Shown: positions 47,554-56,748, counted from the first letter of the stretch. The stretch: 64,000 bases of DNA from Streptomyces natalensis ATCC 27448 (GCF_000935125.1 NZ_JRKI01000005.1:60854-124853); one strand, 5' to 3'. Notes: a model not told the origin generated them from the letters alone. Numbers and translations are program-made.

Positions 47554-49200
47554 GTGGCAGGCATCACGAGGCGGGACGAGCACGATACGGACATAGCCAC
47601 GGGCGGCGCCCCCGGACCCCGGCGCGGGCCCGTCGTCGCCGCCCTGATGCTGGCCATGGCGCTGGCCGCCCTCGACTCCACGATCATCGCCACCGCCGTC
47701 CCGCAGATCGTCGGCGACCTCGGCGGCTTCGCGGTTTTCTCCTGGCTCTTCGCCGGCTATCTGCTGGCCGTCACCGTCACCCTCCCCGTCTACGGCAAGC
47801 TCTCCGACACCTTCGGCCGCAAACCCATCCTGATCGCCGGCATCGTGCTCTTCGTCGCCGGCTCGCTGGCCTGCGCGGGCGCCTGGGACATGGCCTCCCT
47901 GATCGCCTTCCGGGTGCTCCAGGGCCTGGGCGGCGGCGCCCTCCAGGGCACCGTCCAGACCATCGCCGCCGACCTCTACCCGATGAAGGAACGCCCCAAG
48001 ATCCAGGCCAGGCTCTCCTCGGTGTGGGCCGGCTCTGCGGTCGCCGGGCCCGCGCTGGGCGGACTGCTCGCCGCGTATGCCGGGTGGCGGTGGATCTTCC
48101 TGGTCACTGTGCCGGTGGGGGCGCTCGCCGTGTGGCTGATCGTCCGCTACTTCCGCGAGCCGGCGCGCCCGGCCCGTACGAGCCGCCCCCGCGTCGACTG
48201 GCCCGGTGCGCTCGCCATCTTCGCCTGCGGCGGGCTGCTGCTGACCGGACTCGTCCAGGGCGGCGTCGCCTGGCCCTGGCTCTCGGTGCCGTCGCTGCTG
48301 CTCTTCTCGGGGGCGGCGGTGTGTGCGGCGGCGACCGTGGTGATCGAACGGCGCGCCGCCGAGCCGATCATCCCCGGCTGGGTCTGGCGCCGCCCCACCA
48401 TCCGCGCGGTCAACCTCGGCCTCGGCGCGCTGGGCCTGCTGATGGTCGCCCCCACCGTCTTCCTGCCCACCTACGCCCAGGCGGTGCTCGGCCTGGGCCC
48501 GACCGCCGCCGGCTTCGTGCTCTCCGTGATGATCGTCAGCTGGCCGGTCTCGGCCGCCTTCAGCAGCCACGTCTACAACCGCATCGGCATCCGCAACTGC
48601 GCCCTGGTGGGCATCGGCGTGGCCGCGCTGGTCCTGGCCGCCTTCCCCCTGCTGCCGTATCCGGGCGCCGCCTGGCAGCCCGCGCTGCTCATGCTGGCGC
48701 TCGGCGCGGCCCTCGGCCTGTTCCAGCTGCCGCTGATCTTCGGCGTCCAGTCCTCCGTCGGCTACGGAGAGCGCGGCACCGCCACCGCCTCCATACTCTT
48801 CTGCCGTCAGGTCGGCCAGTCCCTGGGCGCGACCCTCTTCGGCGCGGTCGCCAACGCCGGTCTGAGCGCGAGCCTCGCCGACGCCCCGGCCGCCATCCGG
48901 CCCGGCCTGCCGCACGACCTCGACGCCGTCTCGCGCGCCCTGCAAAAGGCCGGCTCGCTCACCGCCGACGCCGCCGACTACCTGCGCCGGGCCGTCGCCA
49001 CCACCGTCGGCCACGTCTACCTCGGCGCCGCCGCGGCCGCCGTCCTCGCCCTCCTCGCACTCCTCGCGCTCGCGCCCCGCCGCTTCCCGGTGCATGCGGA
49101 CGCCGGGACACAGCGGGAGCGGGACGGCGGGGACGGGGGCGGGGAGGACGGCAGGGGCGGCGGGGACTGCGGGAGCCGGGCGGGCGGTGCGGAGGCGTAA
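47554..49200 (+). CDS. MFS multidrug exporter, DHA2 (EmrB/QacA) family
   Basis: 548 residues with 14 hydrophobic segments. Motif C-like LAALDSTIIATAVPQIVGDL is in helix 1, the loop GKLSDTFGRKP after helix 2, and RVLQGLGGGALQGTVQTIAA in helix 4, all typical of DHA2 proton/drug antiporters. The C-terminal 40 residues after the last helix are Gly/Asp-rich (RERDGGDGGGEDGRGGGDCG). The GTG at 47554 follows CCGGAGGAGAGG. A long inverted repeat lies upstream, and no regulator gene is adjacent. Confidence 0.92.
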   Translation: MAGITRRDEHDTDIATGGAPGPRRGPVVAALMLAMALAALDSTIIATAVPQIVGDLGGFAVFSWLFAGYLLAVTVTLPVYGKLSDTFGRKPILIAGIVLFVAGSLACAGAWDMASLIAFRVLQGLGGGALQGTVQTIAADLYPMKERPKIQARLSSVWAGSAVAGPALGGLLAAYAGWRWIFLVTVPVGALAVWLIVRYFREPARPARTSRPRVDWPGALAIFACGGLLLTGLVQGGVAWPWLSVPSLLLFSGAAVCAAATVVIERRAAEPIIPGWVWRRPTIRAVNLGLGALGLLMVAPTVFLPTYAQAVLGLGPTAAGFVLSVMIVSWPVSAAFSSHVYNRIGIRNCALVGIGVAALVLAAFPLLPYPGAAWQPALLMLALGAALGLFQLPLIFGVQSSVGYGERGTATASILFCRQVGQSLGATLFGAVANAGLSASLADAPAAIRPGLPHDLDAVSRALQKAGSLTADAADYLRRAVATTVGHVYLGAAAAAVLALLALLALAPRRFPVHADAGTQRERDGGDGGGEDGRGGGDCGSRAGGAEA

Positions 49201-49224
49201 CGGCGGCGGGGCCCCCGTCCCGGT

Positions 49225-50559
49225 TCAGCCCTCCACGCGGGGCACCTCCTCCGTGTCCGGATCCGTGTCCGGCTCCGTCTCCGGATCCGTCTCCAGGCGG
49301 GGCAGCTCGGTCTCCAGGGTGTCCTCGTTGTCGGGGTCGCAGCCGTCGGGGTCGCAGCCGTCGGCGGCACCGCCGGGCCGCCGGTCGGCGGATCCACCGT
49401 CGCCCTGGCCGCCGTCTCCGGGGCCGCCGTCTACGGGGCCACGGCCCACGTCCTCCCGGCCCACGTCCTCCTGGCCCTCGGCGTCCCGGCCCTCGGGTTC
49501 GCGCCCGTCGGGTTCGTGCTCCTCCCCCTCACCGGCCCGGTTCCCGGACTCCGCATCCGCCGCCGTCTCCGGCTCCGTGACCTTCTCCGCCCGTGACCGC
49601 CCCTGCGGCTGCGGTTCCGTGGCCCTTTGCAGCTGCTCCTGCGCTTCCGGCTCCGGCTCCGGCTCGTCGTCGTCCAGCGCGTCCGGGTCCTTGCCCGTCA
49701 GCGCCGCCAGGCTGTTGCGCACATGCGCCATATGGGCCCGGACCTCGGTGCGCTCCTCCTCGTGTTCGCGCAGCAGCCGGGCCGTGTCGCGCTCGATCCG
49801 GTCGGCCTCCACCTTGGCCTCGGCCAGGATCTCGGTGGCGCGGTCGGCGGCGTCCTCCTCGGTGTGGCGGGCGGCCTCCTCCACGCGGGCGTGGGCGCGG
49901 CGCCGCTCGGTGAGCTTGGCCTCGCAGCGGGCGTCCAGTTCGGCGACCCGGCGGTTCGTCTCGGCCTCCAGCTTCGCCAGTTCGCGCCCGGCCACGTCCC
50001 ACTCCTCGGCCTGCCGGTTCTCCTCCTCGTGCCACATCTGCTCGGTGCGCTGACGCATCTCGGTGAGCACCGCGGCCGCCTCGGCGCGCCACTGCTCGGC
50101 GTCCTGGGCCGCCTCGGCGGCCAGTTCGGCGGCCTGTTTCCGCGCCGCCTCCTCGGTCCGCCGCCCGTACTCCTCCGCCTCGGCCCGCAGCTCCCGCGCC
50201 GCCGTCTGCTCCTGGTCGCGGAGCCGGTCGGCGTACGCCATCGCCTCGTCGCGGAGCCGCTCCCCTGCGGTTTCCGCCTCGGCCCGCAGCCGGTCCGCCT
50301 CCGACTGAGCGGTCGTCAGGAGCAGCCGGGCCTGGTCGCCCAGGCCCTCGAAGGTCTGCGGCGGCAGCTTGGCCACCTGCTCCTGAAGTTCCGCCAGCTC
50401 CGCGTCCATCTCGTTGCAGAGCACGGTCAGCCGCGCGGCCCGCTCCCAGCAGGCGTCACGGTCTATTGAGACCTCTTCCACCCGCCGGTCGACGTCCTCC
50501 GGCCGATAGCCGCGTCCTCGTACGGTCTCGAACCCGTGCGGCGAAACCGAAGCACTCAT
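49225..50559 (-). CDS. Long coiled-coil protein (DivIVA/Scy-like N-terminus, acidic tail)
   Basis: 444 residues. The N-terminus (about 1-60, FETVRGRGYRPEDVDRRVEE, IDRDACWERAARLTVLCNEM) has the GY-x-PEDVD motif of DivIVA/FilP/Scy-type polar proteins. Residues about 60-290 are one long coiled coil (RLRAEAETAGERLRDEAMAY, AADRATEILAEAKVEADRIE). The C-terminal 150 residues are Glu/Asp/Gly/Pro-rich and disordered. This type is often annotated 'cellulose-binding protein' by legacy transfer, for which I see no support. A cytoskeletal or polarity role is more likely. ATG at 50559. Confidence 0.8.
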   Translation of the reverse strand: MSASVSPHGFETVRGRGYRPEDVDRRVEEVSIDRDACWERAARLTVLCNEMDAELAELQEQVAKLPPQTFEGLGDQARLLLTTAQSEADRLRAEAETAGERLRDEAMAYADRLRDQEQTAARELRAEAEEYGRRTEEAARKQAAELAAEAAQDAEQWRAEAAAVLTEMRQRTEQMWHEEENRQAEEWDVAGRELAKLEAETNRRVAELDARCEAKLTERRRAHARVEEAARHTEEDAADRATEILAEAKVEADRIERDTARLLREHEEERTEVRAHMAHVRNSLAALTGKDPDALDDDEPEPEPEAQEQLQRATEPQPQGRSRAEKVTEPETAADAESGNRAGEGEEHEPDGREPEGRDAEGQEDVGREDVGRGPVDGGPGDGGQGDGGSADRRPGGAADGCDPDGCDPDNEDTLETELPRLETDPETEPDTDPDTEEVPRVEG

Positions 50560-50636
50560 CCCTCAAAGCCCCTTTTCTGGATCGGCCCGAAGCCGCCCTA
50601 TCGCGACACTTCACCCCTCTCCCACACAAGGATGCG

Positions 50637-51692
50637 TCAATCGGTGCCAGAAGTCGGAATAGCCTCGTCGGCGCGCAAAGCGCCGAATATTCGGTTTGCG
50701 CCGTCCGTGTTCCAGAGCAGGACGTCGCCGGCGGCGCCCATCGCCACGCCGGGAGCCGCCACCGGGACGGTGACCGCCGCGCCGCCGCCCTGGGCGACCT
50801 CCTTCATCGACCAAGCCATGGCCAGCAGTTCGGGCGTTCCCGAAGCGTTGTCGACGGCGAGCGCGGACAGCCCGGCGCCGCCGACCGGCAGCAGCCGGGA
50901 CGGATCGAGCAGCACGCCGGGCGCCAGCATCTCCTCCGCCACCGCCCCGATCAGCTGCCGCTGCCGCTTCACCCGTCCGAGGTCACCCTGCGGGTCCGCA
51001 TAGCGGGCCCGTACGAAAGCCAGCGCCTGCCGCCCGTCCATCCGGTGGCAGCCCGCCGCGAAATCGGCCCCGGAATGCGCATCGCGCAGCGGCCGGTCCA
51101 GACACAGCCGCACCCGGCCCAGCGCGTCCACCAGCCGCACCACGCCCAGGAAGTTCACCTCGGCATAGCGGTCGACGCGCAGCCCCGTCGCCTGTTCGAC
51201 CGTACGCGCCAACAGCCGCGGCCCGCCCTGCGCATACGCCGCATTGATCTTCGCCCGGCCGTGCCCCGGCACCCGTACATAGCTGTCGCGCGGCAGACTG
51301 ACCAGATACGGGCCGTGCCGGCCGGAGTGCAGCACCATGATCGTGTCGGTGTTGCGGACCGTGTCATTGCCCACGTGCAGGTCCTTGCGCTGCTCGGGTG
51401 ACAGCGCGGCGCGGCTGTCGGAGCCGATCAGCAGCCAGTTCGTCCCCTTGCCCGGGGGCGGGCGCCCGGCGTAGTCGGCCAGCGCGCCCGCATGCCGTAC
51501 GCGCTCCGCCGCCCATCCGTACAGCGCCACCCCGCCCGCCGCCGCCAGCACCACCAGCGCCAGCAGCACCGCGAGAATCCGCCGCCGCCACGACCCCCGA
51601 CCCCGCCGCCGACGCCGCGGCCCGCGCCCGGCCCGATGGACGGCGACGGAGGACGGCGAGGGCGATGAGGACGGCTGCCCTATGTGTGCCAT
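50637..51692 (-). CDS. LytR-CpsA-Psr (LCP) family cell wall ligase
   Basis: 351 residues. A cytosolic Arg-rich start is followed by one membrane helix (about 40-62, ILAVLLALVVLAAAGGVALY), then the extracytoplasmic LCP domain (about 85-290): NWLLIGSDSRAALSPEQRKD, NTDTIMVLHSGRHGPYLVSL, PRDSYVRVPGHGRAKINAAY, and FVRARYADPQGDLGRVKRQR. The Arg/Asp residues that bind the polyprenyl pyrophosphate head are present. It would attach glycopolymers to peptidoglycan, possibly the polymer made by the 9.9-14 kb genes. The ATG at 51692 is the likely start. Confidence 0.92.
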   Translation of the reverse strand: MAHIGQPSSSPSPSSVAVHRAGRGPRRRRRGRGSWRRRILAVLLALVVLAAAGGVALYGWAAERVRHAGALADYAGRPPPGKGTNWLLIGSDSRAALSPEQRKDLHVGNDTVRNTDTIMVLHSGRHGPYLVSLPRDSYVRVPGHGRAKINAAYAQGGPRLLARTVEQATGLRVDRYAEVNFLGVVRLVDALGRVRLCLDRPLRDAHSGADFAAGCHRMDGRQALAFVRARYADPQGDLGRVKRQRQLIGAVAEEMLAPGVLLDPSRLLPVGGAGLSALAVDNASGTPELLAMAWSMKEVAQGGGAAVTVPVAAPGVAMGAAGDVLLWNTDGANRIFGALRADEAIPTSGTD

Positions 51693-51738
51693 GTAGGCAT
51701 GGTGGGGGCGACGACGGCGCGGCGCAGGTCGAGCAGGC

Positions 51739-51784
51739 CGGCGCCCGCCGGTCGCGGAAGGCGGCGCCCGCCGGTCGCGGAAGC
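51739..51784. repeat. 23-bp tandem direct repeat (two copies)
   Basis: ggcgcccgccggtcgcggaag occurs at 51739 and again at 51762 with no changes, in the gap between the LCP gene and the SUKH-4 gene. A palindrome cccttaaggg lies downstream at 51865-51874. Confidence 0.7.
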
Positions 51785-51896
51785 CGCCACCGCGTGTTCC
51801 GCTGCCCCGCCGGGTAGGGGTCTGCAAGGGGCGCTCGCGACCCTTAGGGGATCCGTTCGAACGACCCTTAAGGGACCGCCACCCCCGCCCCCGCCA

Positions 51897-54800
51897 CTAC
51901 AGCAACCCGTCCCACATCTGCTCCAGCAGCACCGACCACCACGTCTCCGGCGAGCCGAGGGCCGGGGGGTCCAGGGCGACCAGCTGGGCCTGGAAGTCGA
52001 CGGTCCAGCGGCCCGCCTGTTCCGGTGTCAGCCCGAAGCGCAGGCGCCACATCCGCCCCAGCATCGCCAGGCAGCGCACGAACTCCGGCAGCCCGCTGTT
52101 GACGAACTGCGGCACGGCGGGCTGCCCGCCCGGTGCGGCCTCCAGCGGGACGGCCACGATGTTCGCGGTCCCGTACTGGACGCACAGCTGACGGCCGAAG
52201 TCGTTGCCCATGACGAGGTACGAGCCGGCGTCCGCGGCGGGCTGGACCCGCCGTTCCGTCGCCAGCTCCGCCAGCGTCGGCACCGGGCGGCCCGGCTGCG
52301 CCTGCGCCCAGAAGAACGGCCCGAAGTCGACCGGCAGCCCCGCCCACACCAGCATCTGGGCGACCACCTCGGGCACTCCTTGCCGGGAGACCGCCCGCTG
52401 GTCGAAGCGGAATATCCCCTGCGGCCCGAAGGACTGCTCCAGCTCCTGCCCGATCACCTGCGGCGGCACCGGAGGCACCGGCGGCACCTGCGAGGGATGC
52501 GGCAGCGGCACCCGCACCGGCGCCGGCCGCGCCGGGCCGTCCGCCACCTGGTGCAGTTCGCCCTGGTGCTCGACCAGATGCCGTACGCCCTGCTGGCGCG
52601 AGGCGTGGTCCGTGCCGTAGGCGGCGGTGTGGCTGATGCGCACCTGCGGCCAGGTCTCGCGGATCATCCGGGCGCAGTAGCCGCCGGGCAGGTCGCAGGA
52701 CTCCAGCTCGGTGTGCAGCTCCAGCACCTGCTGCGGCGGAATGTTCATCCCGCGCAGCTCGTGCAGCAGCTGCCACTCCGGGTGCGGCGTACCGGGCGCG
52801 GAGCGGCGCACGATCTTCTGCTCGGCGCCGTCGGGGGCGCGGTAGCTGAGTACGGCCATGTAGCCGGGGCCGACGGTCGGCTGGCCGCCCGGGGCCTGGG
52901 GGTAGCCGTATGCGCCCGGCCCACCTGGGGCGCCGGGTACGGGTGCGCCGGGCGGGCCCGTGGGGGCGCCCGGTGGCGGTACGGGGCCGGGGCCGGCGTG
53001 CGGAGGCATGCCGGGGCCGGGCGGCGGCGGGGGTGCGGCCGGGGGCATGCCCGGCGCGGGGGCGGGCCCGGGGCCCCCGGGGACTCCCGGGGCGCCGGGT
53101 GTGCCAGGCACTCCAGGTGCTCCCGGGGCTCCAGGTGCTCCCGGGCCGCCGGGCATGCTGAGGGCCGCGCCGTCGGCGAGCATCGTGGCGGCGGCGTGCA
53201 CCCCGCCGCCCCCCGCACCACCGGGGGCGGGCGGAGCGGACGGCGGTGGCGGGCCGCCCTGGCCGCCCGCACCCGGCCTGCCGGGCGGGCCCGGCGGCTT
53301 CGGCGCGCCGGGCATGCCCGGCGAGCCCGGCGGCTTGGGTGCGCCCGGCGTACCGGGGGGAGACGGCGGGTGCGGTACGGACCCCGTACCGGCCCCGCCG
53401 CCCAGGCTTGCCTGAAGGGCCGCGCCGTCGGCGAGCATCGTCGCGGCGGCGTGCACCCCACCGGCGGCCGGCGGCGCGGGCGGCGGGGTTCCGGGACCCG
53501 GCGTTCCGTCGGAGTCGTCCGGCTGCGGCCCGTCCACCGCGCTCAGGTCCAGGTCCGCGGCGTCCAGCTGCGAGACCAGCTGAGTGGGAACATAGCCGCC
53601 GGCCGGCGCACCGGGCGTGCCGGGACCGGACGGCCGGGCCTCGGCCTTGCCCGTCGCGGCGTCGGCGATCTGTGCGGGGTCGGGACGCTGCCCGGCCCGG
53701 CCCGCACCGGGCATACCGGGCGCGCCGGGGGGCGGCGGCGGACCGGCGGCACCGCCCTGCCTGCCGCTTCCGGCGTTCCCCGTATTCCCAACGTTCCCGG
53801 CGTTCCCGGCGTTTCCGGGCAGCCCGGAACCGTCGGCCATCATGGTCGCCGCCGCGTGCACCCCGCCGCCCGCAGCGGGCGGGGGCGGCGGAGGCATACC
53901 GGGGCCGCCGGCGCCCGGCGGAGGCGGCGGCATGCCGGGGCCGGGGACGCCCGGCGGAGGAGGGACGTCGGCGATGGGCGCGCCCGAAGGCGGCGGCAGA
54001 TCGGACAGTGCCGGGGAGCCGGGCGGCGCGGGCGGCATGGGAGGCGGCGCGGGCAGCCCGCCGGGACGGCCGTCCGGCGCTCCCGCGGCGCCGCCCTCCG
54101 ACGCGTCCAGCGCCGGTGCGACCTGCGTACGCGGCAACTGGACGCCGCTCTGGAGGAGTTCGGTCTTGGCATCGGGGAGCGAGCGCGGCGGCGGGGTGTC
54201 GTCCGATTCGGAGTGCTCGGCCAGCGCGTCGGAGAACTCGGTCAGCGGCGCCGCGAACACCGTCTCGGGCAGCCCCACCGAACGGTCCTCGGCCGCGTCG
54301 TCGCCGGTGGTGTCGGCCTCGGCCCAGGGGGTCGCCGGGGTGGCCGCGGCGGACGAAGCAGCCGGTGCCGAAGCAGCCGGTGACGGACCCGACGACGCGG
54401 CAGGCGCCGAAGACGCAGACGGAGACACAGCCGCAGACGGTGACGCAGCCGAAGACGGAGACGGAGACGGAGACGAAGACGGAGACGGAGACGAAGCCCC
54501 CGACCCCCCGCTCCCCCGCCCCCGGCCCTGGAGCCCTATCGCGTCCGCCGCCTCCTGGAGCCACTCCGGCGGCGTCAGCAGGAACGATGTGGCCTCCAGG
54601 TCCACCCGCTGCGGCGGCGGTTCGGCCGCCCCGTGCCCGCCGTCCGCCGGAGCGCCGTACTCCTCCTCGTACCGCCGGATCACCTCGCCGACCGGCAGCC
54701 CCGGCCACAGCGTCGTCTCCCCGCTGTCCCGGGCGATCACCAGCCGGGCCCGGCCGCCATCGGTGGCCGGACCTCCCCCAGAGCCTTCGGCACCGGGGGG

Positions 54801-54938
54801 ACCCCCCTCGCGGTCCTCCGCCCAGGCCACGAACCCCAGAGCGAACTCCCGCACCCGCACCTCGCGGTGCTGCTGCGCCGGCACCTCGCCGTTGACCCAG
54901 CGCTCCGCGCGCTCCTGCGCCTGCGCGAACGTCACCAT
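51897..54938 (-). CDS. Multidomain SUKH-4 immunity-like protein with XOO_2897-like deaminase domain and Pro-rich VHAAATM repeats
   Basis: 1013 residues, no signal peptide or membrane helix. Residues 1-95 resemble small immunity-type domains (ERWVNGEVPAQQHREVRVRE, ARLVIARDSGETTLWPGLPV). Residues about 130-210 are Ser/Pro/Ala-rich. About 270-650 are Pro/Gly-rich with three copies of GGVHAAATM(M/L)ADG near residues 359, 494 and 578. About 665-800 resemble toxin-type deaminases (XOO_2897-like): LELHTELESCDLPGGYCARM gives the HxE...C-x6-C metal ligands. About 815-1013 are a SUKH-4-like domain (PPQVIGQELEQSFGPQGIFR, FQAQLVALDPPALGSPETWW). It starts 7 bp after the stop of the WHH/SMI1 gene, so the two form an operon. 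Confidence 0.75.
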   Translation of the reverse strand: MVTFAQAQERAERWVNGEVPAQQHREVRVREFALGFVAWAEDREGGPPGAEGSGGGPATDGGRARLVIARDSGETTLWPGLPVGEVIRRYEEEYGAPADGGHGAAEPPPQRVDLEATSFLLTPPEWLQEAADAIGLQGRGRGSGGSGASSPSPSSSPSPSPSSAASPSAAVSPSASSAPAASSGPSPAASAPAASSAAATPATPWAEADTTGDDAAEDRSVGLPETVFAAPLTEFSDALAEHSESDDTPPPRSLPDAKTELLQSGVQLPRTQVAPALDASEGGAAGAPDGRPGGLPAPPPMPPAPPGSPALSDLPPPSGAPIADVPPPPGVPGPGMPPPPPGAGGPGMPPPPPPAAGGGVHAAATMMADGSGLPGNAGNAGNVGNTGNAGSGRQGGAAGPPPPPGAPGMPGAGRAGQRPDPAQIADAATGKAEARPSGPGTPGAPAGGYVPTQLVSQLDAADLDLSAVDGPQPDDSDGTPGPGTPPPAPPAAGGVHAAATMLADGAALQASLGGGAGTGSVPHPPSPPGTPGAPKPPGSPGMPGAPKPPGPPGRPGAGGQGGPPPPSAPPAPGGAGGGGVHAAATMLADGAALSMPGGPGAPGAPGAPGVPGTPGAPGVPGGPGPAPAPGMPPAAPPPPPGPGMPPHAGPGPVPPPGAPTGPPGAPVPGAPGGPGAYGYPQAPGGQPTVGPGYMAVLSYRAPDGAEQKIVRRSAPGTPHPEWQLLHELRGMNIPPQQVLELHTELESCDLPGGYCARMIRETWPQVRISHTAAYGTDHASRQQGVRHLVEHQGELHQVADGPARPAPVRVPLPHPSQVPPVPPVPPQVIGQELEQSFGPQGIFRFDQRAVSRQGVPEVVAQMLVWAGLPVDFGPFFWAQAQPGRPVPTLAELATERRVQPAADAGSYLVMGNDFGRQLCVQYGTANIVAVPLEAAPGGQPAVPQFVNSGLPEFVRCLAMLGRMWRLRFGLTPEQAGRWTVDFQAQLVALDPPALGSPETWWSVLLEQMWDGLL

Positions 54939-54945
54939 CGCGCGT

Positions 54946-55926
54946 TCACCCCTCCACCGGGACGGCGTGCGCGAAGCCGCCGTCCACCATCAGGTTCGCC
55001 ACGGTCTCCAGCTCCGGCGGATTGCCCGCCAGCCGCTGGAGGAAGTCGTCGAAATCGGCGCCGCAGGGCAGCAGCAGCCGCTCGACCCGCTCCTGCACCG
55101 TCCATCCGTCCTGGTCCCGGGCGTCGTCGTACGGGCAGAACCACACCGACCCCGGGGCCTCGCCGCGCACCTTCACCGCGACCACCCCGCCCTGGACGAA
55201 CGCCACGCCCAGATAGTCCTTGGTGAAGTGGTCGCGCAGACATTTGTTGATGTAGACGAGGTCATTGACGGCCGCATCGTCGCGCACCGCGAAGAACGGC
55301 TGATCGACCAGCAGCCCCAGCTCCGCGTCGAGCGCCGCGCCCACCGTCGCGCATCCGCCCGCCGCCTTCAGGAACGCGCGGTAGGCGCCCGGCAGCCGGT
55401 AGCCGAGCGCCTCCTCGGCCTGCGCCACCTGCTCCTCGCTCACCGCCAGCTCCCGCCGCGGCACCGCGAAATGCGCCGGCCGCGTCTCCTGCAACGGCCG
55501 CGTGCCGCGTTTGTCGTGCTCCACCGCCGCCGTCGCCAGCCCGCCGTGATGCCGCAGCAGCGCCTTGACCTCGACGGGAATCAGCTCCAGGCGCCGCGTA
55601 CCGGGTACGTGATGCCAGGTCCAGCCGTGCGGCGTCGCCACCGACGGAACGTCTATCCACAGCTCGTGCCCCTGCGCATGCAGCGCCGCATTCGCCGACA
55701 CATAGTCCGTCAACCGCAGCTCGTCGACGCCGAAGCCCTCCGGCGGCTCGGCGATCTCCGCCGCCGCCCGCGCATACGGCGTGAACACCGGGAAGCCGTT
55801 CGCGTCCACCCGCACTCCCGCGGGATGACGGGCGGCACGCACCGGATCCGGGAAATGCACGATCTGCCCGGCGTAGGCCGAATTCGGTGGCGCGGCATGC
55901 TGCTGCCCGAGCCGACCTGTCGTCAT
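54946..55926 (-). CDS. WHH-type HNH nuclease domain fused to SMI1/KNR4 (SUKH-1) domain
   Basis: 326 residues, no signal peptide. Residues about 40-135 match the WHH family of HNH/endonuclease VII toxins: ELRLTDYVSANAALHAQGHE, then GWTWHHVPGTRRLELIPVEV (Trp104-His105-His106) and KALLRHHGGLATA. The WHH triad, the (L)x-L-(I/V)P segment and the terminal HxGG are the family hallmarks. Residues about 160-305 are SMI1/KNR4: SEEQVAQAEEALGYRLPGAY, RAFLKAAGG, DYLGVAFVQGG, FDDFLQRLAG. A toxin domain joined in cis to an immunity-type domain is unusual. First gene of the minus-strand operon; ATG at 55926. Confidence 0.75.
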   Translation of the reverse strand: MTTGRLGQQHAAPPNSAYAGQIVHFPDPVRAARHPAGVRVDANGFPVFTPYARAAAEIAEPPEGFGVDELRLTDYVSANAALHAQGHELWIDVPSVATPHGWTWHHVPGTRRLELIPVEVKALLRHHGGLATAAVEHDKRGTRPLQETRPAHFAVPRRELAVSEEQVAQAEEALGYRLPGAYRAFLKAAGGCATVGAALDAELGLLVDQPFFAVRDDAAVNDLVYINKCLRDHFTKDYLGVAFVQGGVVAVKVRGEAPGSVWFCPYDDARDQDGWTVQERVERLLLPCGADFDDFLQRLAGNPPELETVANLMVDGGFAHAVPVEG

Positions 55927-56221
55927 CGCGGTTGCCCCCTGGCTGGATCTGGGTTTGGGGCACAGCCTATGCCGTGCCGCAACACCCTCCCGCCGCCCCC
56001 GGCCGCCCCGCGTCAGCCCGCCGACACGCCACCCTCACCCGCCGCCGCACGGTCCCCCGACCGTCGTAAGCCACCCCGCCGACCAGCCCTGTTTCCCCGC
56101 AGCCGACGGACCGTCACACATCAGTGACATCTCCGACAGCAGGCCCGACTACCGCAACACCCAGCACATTTGGCAGTCTGACTCCGCAGCCGGGGGATTG
56201 CAGGGAGGGAAAGCACCAACA
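55927..56221. other. Divergent promoter region of the SUKH/deaminase cluster
   Basis: 295 bp between the two divergent toxin-immunity-like operons. Pro/Arg-coding GC-rich sequence covers the left two-thirds. An AT-richer patch at 56115-56190 (catcagtgacatctccgaca, cacatttggcagtctgactc) probably holds promoter elements. No regulator gene is present. Confidence 0.45.
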
Positions 56222-56740
56222 ATGAGCACCACCGCACATCAGCACAGCAGCGCCACCGGCGACCCTCGCATCGGCTGGAGCGCCACCGCCGACGCCGACC
56301 GCGCCCCGGTCCTCGCCCACCGCCGCGACGGCATCCTCCCCACCGTCGGCGCCGCCTTGTCGGTACGCGGACAAACCCTGACCTGTACGGCGAGCAAGGC
56401 GGAGCAGCCCCCCACCCTGCACCCCCTCGTCCAGGACTTCCTCGACACCCTCGGCACCGCACAACGCGAACGCTTCACCGGCCGATGTCCCGAGGCCGTC
56501 CTCCTCTCCCGCCACCTCACCGCGGTCGAGTCCGGCCGCAGCAAACGCGCCGCCCGCAAACCCCTCACCAACGGCGAAGCCCGCCGCTCCCTGAAACACT
56601 CCAAGATCACCGCACGCCATATCCGCGAGGACGGCGACCCCCGGCACGGCAGCTACGCCCCGCCCTGCCGCTCCTGCGACGCCCTCCTCGCCCACTTCGG
56701 CGTCATGCCCATCGACGGCACGACGCCCACCGGGAGCTGA
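56222..56740 (+). CDS. YwqJ-related putative deaminase
   Basis: 172 residues, cytosolic. The zinc-deaminase motifs of the YwqJ class are GRCPEAVLLSRHL (Cys89, Glu91 as the C-x-E motif) and SYAPPCRSCDALLAHFGV (PC-x2-C at 149 and 152). Relatives are C-terminal toxin domains in polymorphic toxins that deaminate nucleic acids or nucleotides. Here the domain stands alone with a 60-residue N-terminal extension and no secretion signal or pre-toxin part. The ATG at 56222 follows AGGGAGGG. Its stop is 8 bp before the SUKH-3 gene, so they are an operon. Confidence 0.8.
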   Translation: MSTTAHQHSSATGDPRIGWSATADADRAPVLAHRRDGILPTVGAALSVRGQTLTCTASKAEQPPTLHPLVQDFLDTLGTAQRERFTGRCPEAVLLSRHLTAVESGRSKRAARKPLTNGEARRSLKHSKITARHIREDGDPRHGSYAPPCRSCDALLAHFGVMPIDGTTPTGS

Positions 56741-56748
56741 CCGCCACC

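Noticed and set aside
51868..54708. 946-codon minus frame overlapping the SUKH-4 protein.
   Set aside because: It is the same DNA in a different frame, Arg/Ala/Gly-rich with no domain; the 1013-codon frame carries the conserved N- and C-termini.
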